A stretch of DNA of 64,000 bases from Aquilaria yunnanensis (lineage: Eukaryota > Streptophyta > Magnoliopsida > Malvales > Thymelaeaceae), in contig CM077600.1 in the NCBI GenBank assembly GCA_039654915.1, positions 28,455,992 through 28,519,991 of the forward strand, written 5' to 3'. The translations under genes were made by a program, and so were the position numbers. The notes beneath the pieces were generated by a model. That model was not told the DNA's origin. It searched no databases and saw nothing but the letters and a program-made list of their open reading frames with translations. Below, in pieces: positions 23,870 to 35,170 of the stretch (position 1 is the stretch's first letter; each line of letters opens with the position of its first letter).

Positions 23870-24243
23870 TGTTACAATTCAAATCCAAATCCAAACAAAT
23901 TAGAGGTTGGAAAATTGATAAAGAAGTGAAATCAAATGTCATTACAACTAAGGCACAAAAATAGAGAAGATGAATACCAGAAAATTCAGTAGGAAGATAG
24001 GGATGTTTGCTACAGGTCAAGGAATTGGGAGAGAAAGAATCAATTCCGAGGTTACTGTAGACTTATGAGCTAAAATCCATCGCGAACAAGAGAAGGATAA
24101 GGGAGCAGAAAAGGTTGAGCAAGAGAGGAGCAATTTCATTTCTTCATTAGTTAATTTTCATCATGAACAAATACAGGCCATATAAGGAACAAACTAAATC
24201 TAAAATAACAACGTTTTGTGGAAACCTAATTTAACACGTAACA
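23870..24243 (-). repeat. Probable LTR of a small gypsy element
   Basis: On the minus strand it starts TGTTACGTG and ends TTGTAACA, and is preceded by a purine tract (AAAGGGGAAGGA). This is the arrangement of a 3' LTR in a Reina-like gypsy element. The second LTR was not found. Confidence 0.45.
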
Positions 24244-24879
24244 ATCCTTCCCCTTTGAAAGACTCTTATCCAAAAGAATCACTGTGGATAAGCAACAACA
24301 TAGAACACAAGACTGAAATGCAAGAACTAAAATACTAAGATCATACTAGTTTATCTTGTTGAAAAGTAAACTATAGGTATAACCAATCTTTAAACAATCA
24401 ACCTTGCCCACAACGTTGAATGGTAGAGAATCTGAACATTGGATGCTCTAATCCTTTGCCTGTTCTTAAGGTGCTTAAGTGGGTTACATATGGATTCTTC
24501 ACCTATTTTGAAAGAAGCAGTATCTAGGTTGTTTTATTAATACCACAAATTGATTTGCAAGCCTGCAATGCTTCATTCCACATCATGGCTATATGAGCAA
24601 CGCCATCAAAGTTGTCATCATGTTCTCTTTTTGTGTACAAGACTTCCCTGTGGTTCCTTGACACCTCCTAAGCATCAAAATAAACCATACTTCCAGCTTC
24701 ACATACTTCTTTCCCATTGGCTTAGGGTAATTTAGGAACTAGCAAAACATTTCTTTTTAATTTAGCCACATAATGACCATTGTGATTGCTAATACCGATA
24801 TTAATAATGGCAGTCCCATGCTATCCTTTTTGTTCTTCTTGTTCATTATTAGAGTTAGAGGCTACACCCAAGTCCCTAT
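24244..24879 (-). other. Possible internal remnant of that gypsy element
   Basis: The purine tract at 24244-24256 marks the end of an internal region on the minus strand. The rest has no readable protein match. It is cut by the next LTR at 24880. Confidence 0.3.
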
Positions 24880-26280
24880 TGATAGTCACATGAATTCCTC
24901 TATATTTTTCTTCACTTTTGTGCTTCATTTGACTCTATTTTACTAGCACTTAGTACCAATTTTAGTTTTGTACATCACATTGTATTTTTTTAGGGCAAAA
25001 AGGAGCAAGGACTAGAAAATGGGGGCTAATTTGGAGCTGCAATCAAAATTGGGGGACCTAGAAGCAAAAAGAGTAGGAATAGCACAAAGTGCGACCGCAC
25101 AAATAAAAGTGTGATTGCACTTCAAGTGGAGTAAAATCACCTAAGAGGCCAAAGTGCTATTGTACTGTAAAAGGGCAACCGCACTTTATCTTCTCAAGGC
25201 AAAAGTGCGACTTCACTTTGTATCCGGATAAAAAGGGGAACCACACTCTCAAAGAAGTAATCTTTGAGCTTAAGGACCCACAACGTTCACCTACTCACAA
25301 TACCATTAAAGGATTAGAGGAAGATGGAAAAGGATAAGGCTCAAGCCTTACATTTGGAGGATTTTAGCTAGGATTTTAGAAAAAAAAATCACTTTTTATT
25401 TGGTAGCCTCATTTGGAAAAGACTAGAGTTGTTTTTGAGTTTTGTGCTTTGTGTTCATCATCTTGGAATTCTTGCTACCTTGGATTTGGTGAATATTATG
25501 AATCCAAGAATGATGTTTTCTCTTTTTAGCTATGAAGTAGTTCTCTTTGCACTTTCTATGTTTATAGTCACTCAATATTGGTTTTATTAGTTGAATACAT
25601 GAATGGGTTTCTAGTCTTTTTCTTCAATGCTTGTTTTTTTCTTGTCTTGCTTTTAAATGATGCTTGATTGATTGATGGCCACAATTGATTAATGCTTTAG
25701 ATTTCTCTTTATGCTTGGGCAAGTGAGTGAGAAATTGCAACTAGGTAAGGAAGACAGTGATTAAAGACATAGTTGAAAGACTTGCCTTATTTGCTAATGC
25801 TAGTAGATAGAACTCGTAAGGCCTCTTCTTAAGGTAGTACTAGATATGGGAGTCCTTGCTATGTTAGGGTAAGAGAGGAAGCTCTTTAGCTTGGGAAAGC
25901 AAAGAGATAACAAGCATACATCATTAACAAGTAAAAGGAGCTAGAATATAAGATTGTTTCACCTCCAAACCAATTCAAGTGATGAAAGCTATGTGATGTG
26001 TGCTTAGTAAATTTAAGTGAAACCCTTAAAAAGCATGAGTTAGTGAAGTAAGATTAGTGTTAAAATTTAGTACCTAGTATAGGCATTTAGGAATTAGATG
26101 ACATTAGTTATCTCTGAGAATAGAATTATCCATTTTTTATTGGTTTTGATTGTGAAAAACATTGGTAATTGTTCAATCCACTTTACAATCCTTATGGGAT
26201 TGACACCCACTCTCCCATACTACAAAATTACCTGTGCACATGTAGTAAAGTGTAATTTTAAAGCACATTGTACACATGCA
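24880..26280 (+). repeat. 5' LTR (1.4 kb) of the gag-only gypsy element
   Basis: It starts TGATAGTCAC and ends ACATGCA. It includes several imperfect palindromes of the AAGTGCGACCGCAC / AAAGTG...CACTTT kind between 25085 and 25240. Confidence 0.85.
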
Positions 26281-26288
26281 ATAAGTTT

Positions 26289-26307
26289 TTAGTGTCGTTG
26301 CTGGGGA
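26289..26307 (+). other. Degenerate primer-binding site, Asp-tRNA type
   Basis: TTAGTGTCGTTGCTGGGGA resembles the TGGCGCCGTTGCCGGGGA site used by many plant gypsy elements, with C-to-T/G-to-A type changes. Confidence 0.65.
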
Positions 26308-26536
26308 TTATTTAATTGAGTTAAAGAATATTATTCCTAGACAATTGGCTTTAGACTAGACTTGTATTTCTTGAATTCACTTGTGGGATTATGCCTTCCG
26401 TTTGCTTTTCTTGCAAGTGCTTTGGTGCATGACCCGTTTTTAAGGTGTCAATCTATTACCTATTGTTCTGCAAATTGAAAGGCACTTAAGGAAACTTAAA
26501 GGTAGTTCACAAACGGTCAGTTCTACATCATTCAAC

Positions 26537-27905
26537 ATGGGGAAAGTTAAGGATAATCTTAGAAAGTATGGGCAAAACAAAAATAGTCACAATAGAAATA
26601 ATAAAAATGACGGTCAAAACAATGAGCACTTCAAATGAGTCTATGGTTCACATGGAAATGGAAATGGAGTAAATGGTGAAAGACCTATAAGGGAGCATTT
26701 CCAGCCAATGGTGACCGATAATTGCTCCGGAATTATGAAATCAGTAATGAATGCCAACAACTTTGAACTCAAGCCAACACTTACCACTTTGATTGGACAA
26801 AATCAATTTGGAGGGTTATCTAAGGAAGATCCTAACATTTACTTGGCAATATTCTTTAAGGCATGTGACACAATCAAGTTGAATGAAGTTATTGAAAATG
26901 CTATAAGGTTGTGGTTGTTCTCATTCTCATTGAGGAACAAGGCTAAGAGTTGGTTCTACTATTTGCAATCGAGAAGCATTACTACTTGCAATGAGATGAC
27001 ATAAAAATTTTTGGCCAAGTACTTCCCTCTATCTAAGATTTTTCATTTGAGGACTAAAATTGCTACATTTAGGTAACAAGATGGATAGTCACTTTGGAAA
27101 GCTTGGGAAAGATTCAAAGAATTGCTAAGGAAATGTCCTCAACATGGTTATCTACAATGACATCAAATTTAATTATTTTATGAAAGACTTTTTCAAAAAA
27201 TGAGAACCATAGTTAATGTGGCAGTTGATGGAACTCTTATGTCAAAGACTACTACTAATGCATTTACTTTGCTTGAAGATATGTCAGTGAACAATTATCA
27301 ATGGAACAATGAAAAAGCTTTGCAAAGAAAAGGTGATTTGTTGGAAGTTGATGCGTTCACCTCTTTGTCAGCATAAATAGCCTCTTTGTCAAATCAAGTA
27401 ACTAGACTTACCACAAACAAGGAGAAGTCTATTGAGCAATTGGCAACATCTTAATCAACACCTTATGAATTGGGTGAGCTAGAGTTAGAGAGTGATCAAT
27501 ATATCAACTATTGAAACAACAATTACGGCTATAAGGCCAATTTTCTAAATCAATACCACCCGGGTTTAAGAAATCATGAGAATTTCTAATATTCCAACAT
27601 AAGAGGTATTCAAAATCAACCAAGATTTGGAGGTCCTTCTATGGCACCACCTCTTCAAGAAAAAAAGTTCCCTTTGAAGATATATTGACATCATTTTTTC
27701 AAGAGACAAACAAAAGGTTCAACAAGCATAAGGCTAGATTTGAAAGCATGGAAACCCATATACAAAATATGGGAGCATCAATAAATAATCTTGAGCATTA
27801 GGTTGGGCAATTGGCAACATCCTTGAAAATATTAGAAAAAGGAAAATTTCCTGGTGATACGGAGGTTAATCCAAGAGAGCATTTCAAAGCTATTATATTG
27901 AAAAA
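26537..27905 (+). pseudogene. gypsy gag relic
   Basis: Begins ATGGGGAAAGTT. The capsid region is clear: NNFELKPTLTTLIGQNQFGG, SKEDPNIYLAIF, LWLFSFSLRNKAKSWFYYLQ, then KFLAKYFPLSK. A later part keeps RFESMETHIQNMGASINNLE and VGQLATSLKILEKGKFPGDT, which match the gag C-terminal region of Athila/TAT-like elements. Stops begin at 26636-26638 and recur. Frameshifts are also present. Confidence 0.85.
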
Positions 27906-28780
27906 TGGAAGAAATGTGGTCACTTAACTTAAGGAGGTACAAAATGAGCCTACTTTACAAGAAGTTGAAGAAAAGATGGAAAATGAAGTTCATGTGTATT
28001 TTTGTTAGGAAAAAGAATAAGTGCGATGGTGATTTTTTAGTGCATTTTTTTGTTAACAAGTGCTTAAGTGTTAAGTGGATGATTTTGGTGTTTGTGAAGT
28101 GTAATATTTGAATGAGCTTGATGTTAACTTGAGGTTGGTTTTGGACATTGTTGGTTTAATATTTCTTGATGACAAAGGCAAAAGTGAGCTTAAAGTGAAA
28201 AAGCCCTCACTAATAATAATTAAAAAAAAAGTATCAATTGTAAATAAGTCCAAGACTAACTTTTTACTCTTTTTATGCTCATTCTATCGATTGGGAGTTT
28301 GAGTGTGTGGTTGGTGGTAGTTTTGGAAAGTAATATTGAATGGAAGGACTAGGGTAATTGAAGTAGCTTCAAATGCCCAATATTGTGTACAAGCATTGCT
28401 AGTTTCACATTTATCAAACCCGGCCCCATTACAACCATGAGGAAAGATCATTCGACCGATGTTGCATGCAAATTCCTTTAGGAAACTTAGCAAGGGAAAG
28501 ATGGATCCCCTACCAAGGTCATAAGGAAAAAGCACAAAGTAAAGTCATTTTAGCAACTTCACCTTTAAAAGAGAGGGCAAACATTTAGGGAGCACTTCTA
28601 CCTTTATTGACAAGGGCTTCACTTTCCATTTTGTCATTAATTTTCTTTTAAGTCAAGTTTGTCAAGGTTTTATTCTCATATGTGGTGTGGCATGAATTGT
28701 TAGCTTGACTGTTTTGGTTGCTTTTTTTTTAGAATAGGCTGTATTTGCTAGGGACTAGCCAATGTTTAAATGTGGGGCTG
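27906..28780. other. Internal, non-coding part of the gypsy element
   Basis: No pol domains found. Short frames here have no family resemblance. Confidence 0.5.
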
Positions 28781-29411
28781 TGATAGTCACATGAGTTCTT
28801 ATATATTTTTCTTCACTTTTTGTGCTTTATTTCACTCTATTTAGTACCTTTTTTAGTTTTGTACGTCACATTACATTTCCAAAGGGTGAAAAAGAGCAAT
28901 GAGCAAAAACTATGGGCTAGTTTCGAGTTGGAATCAAAACAGGAGGAGCTAGAAATAAAAATAACCAAAAGTAGCACAAAAGTGTGACCACACAAATAAA
29001 AGTGAGATCGCACTTCAAGTGAAGCAAAATCACCCAAGAGACCAAAGTGTGATCGCACTTTAAAAGTGTAACCGCACTTTCTCTTCTTAAGGTAGAAGTG
29101 TGACCGCACTATGAAATGTGCGATCGTACTTTGTATCTGAATAAAAAGAGGGGACTACATTCTCAAAAAAGCAATCTTGGAGCTAAAGGGCCCACAACAT
29201 TCACCTACTCACCATACCATTGGAGGATTAGAGGAGGATTACAAAGGATAAAGCTCATGTTTTGCATTTGGAGGATTTTAGCTAGAGTTTTAGAAAAAAA
29301 AAAAGACATTTTTCATTTGGTAGCTTCATTTGAAAAAAAACTAGAGTTGTTCTTGCGTTTTGTACTTTATGTTTATCATCTTGGAATTGGTGAATATTGT
29401 GAATCCAAAAA
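28781..29411 (+). repeat. Truncated 3' LTR of the gag-only gypsy element
   Basis: Aligns to 24880-25510. It carries the palindromic units better preserved than the 5' copy, for example AAAGTGTGATCGCACTTT at 29044-29061. Confidence 0.87.
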
Positions 29412-29915
29412 TGAAATTGTCAAGGGAATGGTATTGATGGGGATCAGGTAGTGGATAGATATGGCATTGGAAAGAGGTTTCATGAGGGTTAGAATGAGCA
29501 TAGGTAGAGAAACATGATCAAGCCATCTCAATGAGAGGAGAGAAAAGTGGAAGGTCTAAAAGGAATGAGAGGGATGCTAAAATGGCCGAGAATGGAACAG
29601 AATAGAACAGAAGAGGGAGGGTGGAGTACGAAGTGGAGGGAAAAATTGAGGAGGGTGGTGGTGATCGGGTAGAGGATGGAGTCGATGGTGGCTGAAGAGG
29701 GAGGTTATGGGGGCTGGAGGGTTTAAGCCTTTTGGATACAGTGTATGGATAATCCTAGAACTATGTCCCCAATTGCATATTCATCCAAAAATTATCAATT
29801 GTTGCACAAATAGTCCTGATCTATATAAAATGTTGCAATGTTAATATACTCTTAGAAATTGTTATCAAAGTTAAACGGAGCTATAACCTGGCATCCTACT
29901 TGGCAACCATGGGCT
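29412..29915. other. Spacer, nothing recognised
   Basis: The first half is G/A-rich and the second half AT-rich. No gene seen. Its right edge is the target site of the solo LTR. Confidence 0.5.
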
Positions 29916-29920
29916 TAAGG

Positions 29921-32359
29921 TGACACGATCCCCCGTGCCTCTGCCCGGGATACCCTGTGAGCGTTTGTCTCACGGTGGATTGTAATTGGCTAGCTGGTTA
30001 TGTGTGTGGATTAAATCCAATGCTACTAGTTGATTAACCTAGAAATGCAATATGTATGCACTTATGCTTTGACTTTGTTTATTAAAACCATAAAACATTT
30101 AGAACATTTAAAACATTTAGCCGGCTAAGTAATTTATGCATAATATATACAAAATGCCAAAGCATATCAAAATCAACATTTGTGTGGTTAACTACACATA
30201 CACTGCTCGTGAAAGCATTTATACATAAGTAACTAATGCTCTCACCCAGAGAACAATCCTGAGTCAAGGACTCTTTATAACATAAATACTGGAGGCAAAA
30301 TAAAGTACTGTATCAAAATACAAGACTTTGCTGAGATCTTTTACCCTAGCTCCCACTTTGGACTCCTGTCCCAGTGGCGAGTCTCACAAGTCCTTTGCCA
30401 AGTGCTACTAGGCTCTGCAGCCAAAGGAAGAAGCAAGTTAGTACCACAGCCTGACCAACAGACCAACTAAACACTTAAGCAAGCTAGAAACTTAAAGTTT
30501 CTCAACCACCGTACCTTTACAAACAAAAAGGTACTACCGCGATAATCCTCAGCGATTATCCGGTCCTGCTACTCCAGACTCTGCATAACAAACAGGGAGT
30601 GAGAATTCAACATTCTCAGTAAGGGTCTTCGATGTACCTGCAAGAAAAAGCTAAGACTCTGGCTGTGAGCTCACACAGCATGAGGGTACTAGGCATATAT
30701 ATATATACTAGGTCCGTAAACCTCTCCTCAAGTAGTCCTCTGTATCAGGCCAAGTGCAATCACTTAGCAACCTGACACATATGGCCCAAGGGCGAACCTT
30801 AGCAAGCCCCAAACAATCATAAAACCTCTCACCTAGTTGCTATGCAGGGGAATTTATGACGGGACTTGTAGACTAGGCCGCAGGGCCTCTTTGATGTAAA
30901 CTAGATGAACAAGGTTTCACCTCGTGGCCTCGTGGCTCCGGCACGGCTAGGCCGACGAGGGTTCTAAACCTCTCACCTGAGCTATTGATAGCTAATTAAG
31001 TTCAATTGCAACATTTGTTTCCTTACTTGTTGCCTAAGCAACTTACTTACCTCAAACAGTTCAAGAAAACTCATACTTCCGGTGGGACTTTCGGAAGTCT
31101 CGGAGTACCATCGGGATCCTTGGACCCTTAGGCACGTTTCGAACCTTTCGTAGTCTCGGTCGGGTCAACGCAGCAAAAAGTCAAACCCCCCATTTTCTTG
31201 TGTTGGCGCCGCGTCGCCAAAGGCAAGAGGGAATTGGCGACGCGTCGCCGACGAACAAACGTTCTGTGACCAAAAATTGAATTGGCGACGCGTCGCCAAT
31301 TTTCGGGCCAATTGGCGCCGCGTCGCCAATTCTGCAAAAATGCAGAATTTGGCCGTTTGCTGCTACGAACTTTGGCAACCAAATACATATAGCAAACATG
31401 CATCAAAAGTTACCAAATTTCATACACATGAAGTACATGTTGCAAGGAACAAAACCAACTATCAAAGCTAAACTATGATGCATTAGAAACATCAAACCAA
31501 TCCTTCGAATTTAGCTAGTCCATCATAATTCCCAAAACGTTTCTCAATACCATAACAAAAAATTACTCAACTTTCTCAATCCATTTCAATCCAAAAGCAA
31601 TCCAACAACTTAAAAACACTTTCTCCCTTACCTTAACACCAAGAACAAGCAAGAATTCGAACCCTTCCTCTTCCAAACAAGCTTCCAAAGTTCTACACAA
31701 ATTCAAACCAAAACAAAGCTCCTAAACATCAAAAACACATCTTCTAACCAAAACCCAAGCTTCCAATAAACCAAATAACACGAATTCAATCAAGAACATA
31801 AATCATACCTCGTTCAAAAACAGGGGATGGAGAAAAACGCCCTTTCAAGCTTCCAAAACATGGATTAAAGCTTGAAAATGCATCCTCCAAGCTTATATAC
31901 CCTTAATTGCACCTTTTGGCACCAAAAGCTTTTGATTCCAAGCTTAATTTGAGAGAGAAATGGAGTTGAGAAGCTGGAAAACGGGTTATGGCAGCCCAAA
32001 CCCTTCTTCCCTCTTCTTAAACCCCACTTAACCCCTCAAACCACCAAGGTTTCAAGTTTTGTGCAATTAGGTCCCCCATCTTTGTAACTTAACAGTTCTT
32101 GATTAAATCCTTGTCTATTTGTTGAGTTTGAGTTAAGGTTAAAAGTTAAGTTCTAAAAATTCATTTTAAAACACTCGGGACTCGTCCCGGCCACTCAGGG
32201 TGCAAAATTACCATTTTGCCCCTGAACTTAGTTCAGAGTTTTATTCTTGTCGGAACTTAGTGAACTTTGGCAAACTTCTTAATTCTTGCTAGGCAAACTT
32301 AAATTAAACTTCTAAACTAAATTCTAAAGTCCTTACCTCCCACTAGAAGGGCCGTAACA
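29921..32359 (-). mobile_element. Solo LTR, 2.4 kb, gypsy (Del/Tekay-like), minus strand
   Basis: On the minus strand it runs from TGTTACGGCCCTTC to ATCGTGTCA, with TG...CA ends. It is flanked by perfect 5-bp duplications TAAGG (29916-29920 and 32360-32364). No internal region or second LTR is present, so it is a solo LTR left by recombination between two LTRs. Length and the TGTTACGGCCC start resemble long-LTR chromoviruses. Open frames inside (for example around 31128-31406) come from its palindromes and are not genes. Confidence 0.88.
31204..31332. repeat. CpG-rich palindromes in the solo LTR
   Basis: There are four copies of a GGCG(A/C)CGCGTCGCC motif, some extended to TTGGCGACGCGTCGCCAA, within 130 bp of otherwise AT-rich DNA. 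Each is self-complementary. Confidence 0.9.
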
Positions 32360-32364
32360 TAAGG

Positions 32365-32818
32365 TGTTAAAATCTATATAAAACAATCCTAAATTAGTTA
32401 GAACCTTAATAAAATCTCATTGTTATTCAAATGTAGAACAGAGTCATACTACCTGCAAGTGAAGGCTATGACGAGAAAATCATCCTTTGGTAGTTGAAAT
32501 AATTCGAGGAGCAAAATAAATGAACAATGATGATTGTTGCAACCACATTTGTTCAAGTTAGGAACCTGTGAAGCATTCAAAGGTAAAAAGATCCAACCCA
32601 ATGCTGCAAATGAAGGTGATGGTGAAGAGATCCAACCCAACGCTGCAAGTGAAGGCGACTATGAGAGAGTCATCCTCAATGTGTCACTATAACCTCCAAG
32701 GTGATCTATTGATATCATGAAGGACATGAAATCCAGGATGAAGGTTGCATAGATGTCCTTGCCATGGGGCAATGGCCTAAAGCCCCTTATGACCATCAAA
32801 CTGTAGAGTTTAGGGAGC
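32365..32818. other. Spacer between solo LTRs
   Basis: It contains a short internal duplication (GATCCAACCCAA(T/C)GCTGCAA near 32590 and 32630). No gene seen. Confidence 0.5.
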
Positions 32819-32823
32819 CAAAC

Positions 32824-34215
32824 AAGCGTAGCAGAATTTAACCGAAACCCTCCAAGATCCAAGTGAAATGGGGTAACCCGGGTGTTCGAAAATTTTCCTA
32901 CCTAATTCGGTTGAGATATTTCGCTCAACTGTAGAGTTGAATCACAAAAACTTGAACAATTGACGTGTTCAAACTCTCTATGGTATCCACACGAGCTTCT
33001 CAGGATCATCACACTTCCACCACGTCCCGGTAGATGCGTTTCTCTTGCGCTCGCAATGCTAGCTTGCGTCTTCCAAGGAATTGCAAGAGATGAGTGTGGC
33101 TGTCCTCTTTGGGAGGTTAGGGCAAAAAGCTGCAAATTTTTTCCTAAAAGTTATATTTATAGTGAGACTCAATTTCTAGGCCTAATAGGTTTCAAAGCCC
33201 TAATCCAATTAGGTTTTAATTTCAAGCTTAATAATGGCTCAACTTTTTGGCCCATTATTAACACAAAATTATTATGAAACCATAACCCAAATATTTAGCC
33301 TATGCACTCTAATAATTTAAATAGCTCTATATGTGCGACCCAATAAGTTTTTACCACATTGGCAATAATCATAAATCATATTTATGATCATAAGCAATGA
33401 ACAGTGTCTAGCAACACATCATTGCTATCCAAGTGACAAGATTGTCAATGATTCGACTAAACCTTTATGATCATTACCCATATATGTCATTGTCCCTTTA
33501 TCCAAGATATTAAGACTAGGTACGAGACATAGAATGTGTCACTCTTGTATAGCCCAATCTTTGGTTTCTTGATTACCGAGTAGACTAACTTAAATTGATA
33601 ACATTGATATCGCATATTAACTTATCTGAGCGTGGCCATGCATTTTCTAAGTCTCACTTTATCAAGGGGCCCGAAGATATCACTCCCGTTACATAGGAGG
33701 GACAAATCTCATCTTAATCATACAAATCCCTCCGCATGATATGTGACATATCTAATGGCTTTCTTCAAGTTCACTCAGTTACGAGTAATAAAGGAAAGTA
33801 TTAAAGTATGTAACTCACATATAGGGAACCTTGATGACCTTAGGTCAAAGGACTACATATACCATGATCATTATGAGAATCACTTATGACACTTATATAA
33901 CGATCCATGTAGCGTTCTCATGGTAAGTCGGTCCAGTACACAAGTTCTTTAACTAGTACCCATATGTAGACTACATATCTCATATTAGTCTCCATATATG
34001 CTAGTAGTTATGTATTATTGTAACCCGTTCCACAATAATACTAGACCAGAGACATTTGAAAATATCATTATTCTAGGGTTACAATTATGTTTATTATGTT
34101 ACGCAGAAACAAAACAGCAAACATAATTGCTAGATTAATGTCTTAATAAAATATCATAACTCAATGTGCAAAAATACAATCATCTCATGATTGGCTTTTG
34201 GGCACAACACTAACA
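32824..34215 (-). mobile_element. Probable solo LTR, 1.39 kb, minus strand
   Basis: On the minus strand it begins TGTTAGTGTTGTGCCC, a common start of plant LTRs. The block is flanked by CAAAC at 32819-32823 and 34216-34220. The end reads CGCTT rather than the usual CA, so either the terminus has mutated or the border is a few bases off. A TATA-like stretch (CTATAAATATAA on the minus strand, about 33150-33161) supports an LTR. The family is uncertain. Confidence 0.6.
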
Positions 34216-34220
34216 CAAAC

Positions 34221-34819
34221 TTTGCTAACTCATACCTTCACCTCTCGAACCTTAACTTGGGGTAACTTGCCCTTTAAACTTTGCAAAGTGAAATATTTTA
34301 CACCCCTTGATTAATGGAAACAAGATTTTCTTACAGAATTAACAATTCTGGCTACGTGAGGGCTGTAGTGAAAGAAAAATAGAAGGTGAAGAAGTTAAAT
34401 GGTATTTTCTCACATAAACCTACCAAGGGCAAAAGGCTGAAAGCGAATTCTAATTCATTATCGCCACTCTCAGAGGTCCACAACAGAAAAATTAAGACTT
34501 GATAATACTTTTATGATGAGATAGGATGTTTGAAAACAAAAATAAACAATAAAAAACACAAACTAAATGTTGATTTCTTTTTAAGTCTTTCAGGCACATT
34601 GTTGACTTTCTAAAATTTTGGTCCTATGGAAAAAACAAACAAACGAACAAATAAATTGTCATAATATTTTAATTAGTTAACAAGCAAAGAATTGACTTCC
34701 TTCTCACATAGCCTTGAGAGCAACCACACTGACATCAAACCAAAAGCTTAATCAGTACAAGTACTAGCAAAATGCTAGTTAGAAAATTTAGTGAACATGT
34801 GGAGTAGAACAAAACGATA
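34221..34819. other. AT-rich spacer, nothing recognised
   Basis: No open frame or repeat end identified. Confidence 0.5.
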
Positions 34820-35170
34820 GGGTAAATATTTTCAATTGTTTCTAAACTATGCTTATGTTACTTAATCATTTACAAAATATCATGTGTTGCACTACTTGTC
34901 CTGAAACTATTTAATTGTTGCTATTTTGTCTTGCTGTCAACTAAACCGTTAAATATGGACGGAAAAATGACATGGCTGCTGATGTGGCATGAAAAAATGA
35001 CGTGGTTGCTGATATAGCACCACTTTTCCGTTCATATTTAATGGTTTAGTTGATGGCAAAATAAAATAGCAATAATTAAATAGTTTCAGGACGAGTGGTG
35101 CAATAAATGATAGTTTGAGGACGATTAAGCAACATGAATATAGTCTAGTGACAACTAGAGATATTTACCC
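34820..35170. mobile_element. Foldback MITE, 351 bp
   Basis: It begins GGGTAAATAT and ends ATATTTACCC. The two halves are imperfect inverse copies over about 150 bp each (CTGAAACTATTTAATTGTTGC on one side, its complement on the other). It would fold into a long hairpin. No target duplication could be assigned, so the superfamily is open (Mutator-like is one option). Confidence 0.85.

Larger units (their letters stand above)
24880..29411 (+). mobile_element. Gag-only Ty3-gypsy element (Athila/TAT-like), 3' LTR truncated
   Basis: The 5' LTR 24880-26280 and the partial 3' LTR 28781-29411 both begin TGATAGTCACATGA. After the 5' LTR comes a primer-binding-site-like stretch, then a decayed gag. 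No protease, reverse transcriptase or integrase could be seen in the roughly 900 bp between the end of gag and the 3' LTR. The element is non-autonomous and old (the LTRs differ by many substitutions and indels). The 3' LTR breaks off after AATCCAAAAATG, about 770 bp short. Confidence 0.88.

Noticed and set aside
31128..31406. Overlapping open frames on both strands as small genes
   Set aside because: They arise from the GC-rich palindromes inside the solo LTR, which read open in several frames.
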